DNA from: Caccocola sp964450835
Lineage (GTDB): Bacteria > Synergistota > Synergistia > Synergistales > Synergistaceae
Reading direction: 5' to 3'
NCBI GenBank assembly: GCA_964450835.1
Contig: CAYVEQ010000055.1
Location: 1 to 9,429, forward strand
Length of the DNA: 9,429 nucleotides
Numbering within the stretch: position 1 is the stretch's first letter; the number at the start of each line of letters is the position of its first letter. Shown here piece by piece: positions 6,901 to 9,429 of the stretch. The position numbers were made by a program, and so were the translations under genes. A model generated the notes under the pieces. That model saw only the letters and a list, made by a program, of their open reading frames with translations. It did no database searches and was not told the origin of the DNA.

Positions 6901-9261
6901 GCCCGCCATCACTTCCGAGGGGTACCACGGCACGACGGCCGTCTTGTAAGTAAAGCGTCCTCCGTCGTCCATAACTCCGGCGCGGAGCGAAAGGCCCAGC
7001 ATCGAAGGCGCGCTCCAGCCGCCGCAGTCAAAGGAGACGGACGCTTTGCCCTCGCCGTCAAGCGTGCCGGAGCCGACGATGCGGCGCTCCGGCGAGAACT
7101 CTTTCTCCTCGTCGCGGAAAGAAAAGCCTTTCCACCCTTCGGGCGCGAAATTCATGTCGGTCAGCCGAAGCTCCGCTTCCCACGGCAATCCGGCCGCCTG
7201 CCCGCCGAAGGGGAGAGCGGCCGAAATATTCACGGAAGCCTTTCCGTGCCCCGTCACGCTCGCGGGCTCCGCCTCGGCCGAAACAAAGAGACGCGGCGCC
7301 GCGAAATCCTCGACATAGACGCTTTTATAACAAAGCGCGCGCTCCGCGCCCGGCAGGCAAAGCTCTATGCCCCACACGCCCGTAGGGGCGTCCTGCGGCA
7401 CATCTATCTCAGATGTGAAAAGCCCTTCCTCCGTCAGCCGCGCAGTCTTTTTCTCCTGCAGTCTGCCGGGCGAATAGACGCGCATCTCAAGAGGGAAAGG
7501 CTCGGGCGCGCGCCTGTCCTCGCCGCGGACTATCGCGGAAACTCCGATTTTATCGCCGGGGCGGAAAATTCCGCGGGACGTCCAGCAGAAAACGGAATAG
7601 CCCTCCTCGGGCCACGGCTCGCCCTCTGTGTCAAACTCGCTGTTGCCGCCGAAAAGGCCGGAAGAATTAAGCCTGACGACGGAAGCGTCGCCCTCTTTTT
7701 CCGCGACGGCCGCGACAGGCGCACCGCGCGGGTCGCCCTCCTCGAGCTTTATCGCCGCAACTCCGTCGGAGTCCGTAACGCCGCTTCCGACCGGCTGATT
7801 GGAATAGGACCAGAGCGTGACCTTCGCACCCGCGACGGGCTTTGCCGAGGCGATGGAAAGCACGCGAGCCGAAGCCCCGCCGCGCCCCCGGGTAACTGAG
7901 AGACCGAGATCGGTCACGTTGACCGTTGCCAGAGCCTCGCTGCCTTCGCGGCCGAGGCCCCTCGCGGACACGAGAAAAACACCGCGCCCGCCCGAAAGAA
8001 GAGGCTTTAAGTCAAGCGCGCGCCGCGCCGTTTCGTTCGGCTTCCCTTTTACCGAAAACTCGCGGCTTACGGCAAGGCGCGAAAGCTGCGTTTGGAAATA
8101 GCCGCCGGGCACTCCGCCTATCGCGGCGAGCGGAATATTGTTGTCGTAAAGCCGCCAGACCGTCACTCTCAGCTTGTCGTAGTTGACGCTCTCGACAGGG
8201 ATGCGAAGCGAGCCCTCCGGCGAAATCACGCCGTCGCCCGCGCCCGGGAATCGCACGGAAGGCTCCCTGTCCGGGAAGATGAAAGCGCGGCTCCACTCCG
8301 CGCCGAGGCTGCGTCCGGCAAGGGCGGGAAAGCCCTTCTTCACAGTGACACGCACCCTGTCGCGCGGCCTGAAAGTCCGCGACGCAATCGCGAAACCGCC
8401 GTCGTAAGGCTCGACCGTGAAATCGCGCCCGGGAGAAATTTCAATGAAAGACGCCGCCTTAGCCAGCTCAACGGGGGCCGTCGTTTCTATGATTATCCGC
8501 CCGCCCTCCATGGGCGACACGGCGCGCGAGCCGCGCAGCTCCATCGAAAGCGACCGTTCGAGCTCCACGCTCACGGCTTTTTCGAGGCCGAGCGGCCCCG
8601 CCTCCGAAGGCAGCCCCGCCGCTATCGAAAGAATCAGCTTCTCCGCCTCCGGCGCTCCGACCGCGAGACGGATTTTGTCGGAAACGGTCTGGCTGAGGGT
8701 GAATTTCAGCGACCCGCCCTTCTCGTCCCTGACCTCCGCGTAGCCGAGCAGACGGCGCGGCGAGACGGGGAGAGAAAACTCAAGCTCAAACTCCACACGC
8801 CCCTTTTGCTGATCGAAATCGGTCTGCTTCGCACCGACGAAAGAAAGAGGCGGCGTGCCGAAGGTAAAGACAGAAGCACCGGAAAGAGCTTCTCCGTCGA
8901 CCGAAGTCAGCGTCTCGCGCGCGGCCGCGGTGTAGCGCGTCGCGTCGGCGAGCTTCCCGCCCGCCGGGGTAAATACAAAAGTGCTCTCGTCGCGCCAGAG
9001 GCCGACCCCCGCTATTTCCGGAGAAAAGGCGAAAGGAGCTTCGGAGGGGGCGAGCTTCTTGCCGACGGAATCTTTACCGACCGCAGCTTTTGTAAAGTGC
9101 GCCGTTATCTCGACCTCGCCGCTGACTTCGCCGCGCGGCGAAAAGGCGCTCACAGAAAAGCCCTTTTTGCTGCCCGCCACAGGCGCCGCGAAAAAAACGG
9201 CAGCCGCGAAAAGGGCGAAAACCGCCGCGCCCGCGCGTGAAATCAGTTTTCTGTGCTTCAT
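3940..9261 (-). CDS. Alpha-2-macroglobulin family protein (YfhM-like), thioester motif lost
   Basis: A secreted 1773-residue bacterial alpha-2-macroglobulin, slightly longer than E. coli YfhM, expected to act in the periplasm as a protease-trapping or protease-sensing partner of PBP1C. It starts with a signal peptide (basic 'KHRK', hydrophobic core about 11-26, likely cut after 'PVAG' at 30), with no lipobox Cys. Several beta-sandwich MG domains follow. The MG2-type block begins around 556 ('FCWTSRGIFRPGDKIGVSAIVRG'), and the bait-region-type domain around 907 ('VTTDKKVYKTGETARIKIKSPFAG'). The central family domain is at about 1119-1205 ('RRFRVLCVTGQ', 'FPRFAAPGD'). The helical thioester domain is at about 1310-1590 ('SRQNYDGGFS'), and the C-terminal beta domain ends at 1773. 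Where relatives have G-C-x-E-Q-T this protein reads G-D-L-G-S-T (1340-1345), so no thioester can form. The ATG at 9261 is chosen over an upstream in-frame TTG (9291) because of GGAGGT 7 bases before it. The stop overlaps the pbpC start by 8 bases. Confidence 0.94.
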   Translation of the reverse strand: MKHRKLISRAGAAVFALFAAAVFFAAPVAGSKKGFSVSAFSPRGEVSGEVEITAHFTKAAVGKDSVGKKLAPSEAPFAFSPEIAGVGLWRDESTFVFTPAGGKLADATRYTAAARETLTSVDGEALSGASVFTFGTPPLSFVGAKQTDFDQQKGRVEFELEFSLPVSPRRLLGYAEVRDEKGGSLKFTLSQTVSDKIRLAVGAPEAEKLILSIAAGLPSEAGPLGLEKAVSVELERSLSMELRGSRAVSPMEGGRIIIETTAPVELAKAASFIEISPGRDFTVEPYDGGFAIASRTFRPRDRVRVTVKKGFPALAGRSLGAEWSRAFIFPDREPSVRFPGAGDGVISPEGSLRIPVESVNYDKLRVTVWRLYDNNIPLAAIGGVPGGYFQTQLSRLAVSREFSVKGKPNETARRALDLKPLLSGGRGVFLVSARGLGREGSEALATVNVTDLGLSVTRGRGGASARVLSIASAKPVAGAKVTLWSYSNQPVGSGVTDSDGVAAIKLEEGDPRGAPVAAVAEKEGDASVVRLNSSGLFGGNSEFDTEGEPWPEEGYSVFCWTSRGIFRPGDKIGVSAIVRGEDRRAPEPFPLEMRVYSPGRLQEKKTARLTEEGLFTSEIDVPQDAPTGVWGIELCLPGAERALCYKSVYVEDFAAPRLFVSAEAEPASVTGHGKASVNISAALPFGGQAAGLPWEAELRLTDMNFAPEGWKGFSFRDEEKEFSPERRIVGSGTLDGEGKASVSFDCGGWSAPSMLGLSLRAGVMDDGGRFTYKTAVVPWYPSEVMAGISMPDVPHAGRAAKFRVAAVKTDGTAASVGEMKYSLFRCAWRAMVFESDGRLARRNATELIPRGEGTARLSGGIGSAAFTADEPGEYLLRVETPDGSARASLRFYAYGAGDDGVAVLPDAVIVTTDKKVYKTGETARIKIKSPFAGSATLAVSSASPLLCEVRETSGKTAEFLIPVTKEMKPNAWITAQVTRKAQADGEPSRAFGAAPLMVDNSEEKLAVALSAPPKIEPGKNSFSVTVKDSEGKGVPARVAVILADETVLGLTDFKTPAPWEFFSARRQLAADLYDLYGSMIQPEKPSTPLLAAGGGMASPEEAKFAADTAGGGLLSPVQARRFRVLCVTGQAAADESGRAALTLDVPEFSGEARLMAVAVSRTAEGSSDAHVRVARDIVTEVAFPRFAAPGDLFSASCRLFNTTGRAIEATFRAESTDGAILAVRGDSGAEKKITIEANGSAVVPLSFEAGGAGTAKARFTVKWPGGESVTETELPVRPAAPRVTASGFKTLAPGESWNFSLPGRGRDGDANYARVYAALSAMPQLSVSSLARMLSSGGAGDLGSTVASAWARVAALGAEAGTGGEEDIKTAIKNIESRQNYDGGFSRRGGEGESRPWESLCAAHFLFEANSLGFPVAEETLRAAADYARSLLPLSPETDSDDAWRETLTRRAFASFVLAASGEAPLGWMESLGENAAQMTPAGRLLLASAYAAAHEPSAALSLTGKPSARTESGGDPDSALLDSSLLLLARVYADPGGAETAAQAATLIDKINSGANITAREGSFAMAALSRWFAANPQSGAPSGVLSAGGFSAKVSSAERTVSSALPGEYSAKNSGRAPLYAAWSVSYIPSGAAAERDDGIVLRQRVTERNGKALADGVKRGTALTATVTVTPKAGTLENVAVTLPLPACFEIESPNLTDDEESGYAGGVTAEARDDRLLLFIDRLEAPLTWRYSMRAVTAGKFAVPQIYAESLYNAGASSVSGGGVISVNE

Positions 9262-9268
9262 TTTATCT

Positions 9269-9274
9269 ACCTCC
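9269..9274 (-). promoter_or_regulatory. Strong ribosome-binding site of the macroglobulin gene
   Basis: On the - strand this reads GGAGGT, a near-perfect Shine-Dalgarno sequence 7 bases before the ATG at 9261. It decides the start: the longer frame from TTG at 9291 would add ten residues ahead of the signal peptide and place this site inside the coding region. Confidence 0.85.
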
Positions 9275-9300
9275 GCAAAAATATTCTTCAAGGTTTTTCA

Positions 9301-9337
9301 CACTTAATAATATCACCAAACATGAAGATTTTAAGTG
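9301..9337. repeat. Inverted repeat framing the candidate operon promoter
   Basis: CACTTAA (9301-9307) and its exact reverse complement TTAAGTG (9331-9337) are 7-base arms with 23 bases between them. Arm centres are 30 bases apart, about three helical turns, and the arms overlap the candidate -10 and -35 edges. This fits a dimeric or looping repressor site, but short A-T-rich arms can arise by chance. Confidence 0.4.
9307..9334 (-). promoter_or_regulatory. Candidate promoter of the macroglobulin-pbpC operon
   Basis: On the - strand TTAAAA (9334-9329) and TATTAT (9312-9307) are separated by 16 bases, a plausible but non-consensus sigma-70-type pair about 46 bases upstream of the start codon. 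The surrounding AT-rich island (about 9262-9335) contrasts with GC-rich DNA on both sides. The choice of hexamers is by eye. Confidence 0.4.
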
Positions 9338-9346
9338 AGAGAGCGG

Positions 9347-9381
9347 GGAAGGCAAAAAGTTATAACATCCGCGGAAGGCAA
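9347..9381. repeat. Direct repeat pair upstream of the operon promoter
   Basis: GGAAGGCAA occurs at 9347-9355 and again at 9373-9381, 26 bases apart start to start. Read on the - strand the two copies extend to an 11-of-13 match (TTGCCTTCC plus flanking bases). Lying just upstream of the candidate promoter, they could be activator or response-regulator half-sites. No gene is supported in 9338-9429. Confidence 0.35.
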
Positions 9382-9429
9382 GTCCGAGGGCTTCAAACCG
9401 GCGCCGATACTCACTCCTGCGCGCGGCGG

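Noticed and set aside
5752..7899. A 715-codon open frame on the + strand opposite the macroglobulin gene
   Set aside because: It is antisense to a clearly conserved coding sequence, its translation is Arg-rich low-complexity with no recognisable domain, and long antisense frames are expected in GC-rich genes with biased third positions.
8092..9240. A 382-codon + strand open frame opposite the start of the macroglobulin gene
   Set aside because: Same reasoning: Arg/Ala-rich, no domain, and fully inside the real gene.
9262..9291. The TTG start at 9291 for the macroglobulin
   Set aside because: The strong GGAGGT at 9269-9274 and the signal peptide both point to the ATG at 9261.
9368..9375. The 8-base palindrome TCCGCGGA
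   Set aside because: Short GC palindromes are common by chance at this base composition, and no partner site or recurring copy is seen.
9331..9429. An open - strand frame of 32 codons running in from the right edge and ending in TAA
   Set aside because: Too short to judge. The other - strand frames and the + strand are also partly open here, and no family signature is visible, so a truncated upstream gene cannot be claimed.

Overview
The window holds four supported genes. One lies on the + strand near the left edge. The other three are on the - strand and run leftward from the right edge. The two large - strand genes are a secreted alpha-2-macroglobulin-like protein followed by a penicillin-binding protein 1C. 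In Gram-negative bacteria this pair (E. coli yfhM-pbpC order) acts in the periplasm, so the window suggests a diderm bacterium with a GC-rich genome. Spot-counted 60-base lines in the large gene gave about 65-80% GC. No marker gene fixes the phylum. A Synergistota- or Deltaproteobacteria-like host is compatible but is only a guess.

Layout, left to right. Positions 1-97 are an AT-rich leader. Positions 98-940 (+) encode an AraC-family regulator with an N-terminal cupin-like sensor; the gene is much poorer in GC than the rest of the window and looks acquired. Positions 941-1122 are an AT-rich gap between convergent genes, with two inverted repeats and no gene. Positions 1123-1560 (-) encode a small cysteine/histidine-rich CGGC-domain protein. 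Positions 1561-1682 are a short gap with a GC-rich hairpin and a consensus -10 hexamer that may start transcription of the CGGC gene. Positions 1683-3947 (-) are pbpC. Positions 3940-9261 (-) are the alpha-2-macroglobulin gene, overlapping pbpC by 8 bases. Positions 9262-9429 carry its ribosome-binding site, a candidate promoter framed by an inverted repeat, and a pair of direct repeats.

How they fit together. The macroglobulin and PBP1C are almost certainly co-transcribed and translationally coupled. In the established model, the macroglobulin traps proteases that breach the outer membrane and PBP1C repairs the cell wall. The main departure here is that the thioester motif of the macroglobulin (usually CxEQ) is replaced: the aligned residues read G-D-L-G-S-T at 1340-1345. 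The covalent-trap chemistry should therefore be absent even though the gene sits in the pbpC-linked position. The signal peptide also lacks a lipobox cysteine, so the protein looks soluble rather than lipid-anchored. The CGGC gene may be a downstream operon member or an independent unit. The AraC gene is on the other strand and nothing in the sequence ties it to this operon.

I found no tRNA, rRNA, CRISPR array, insertion sequence or phage gene, and no clear sign of a wholly new system.
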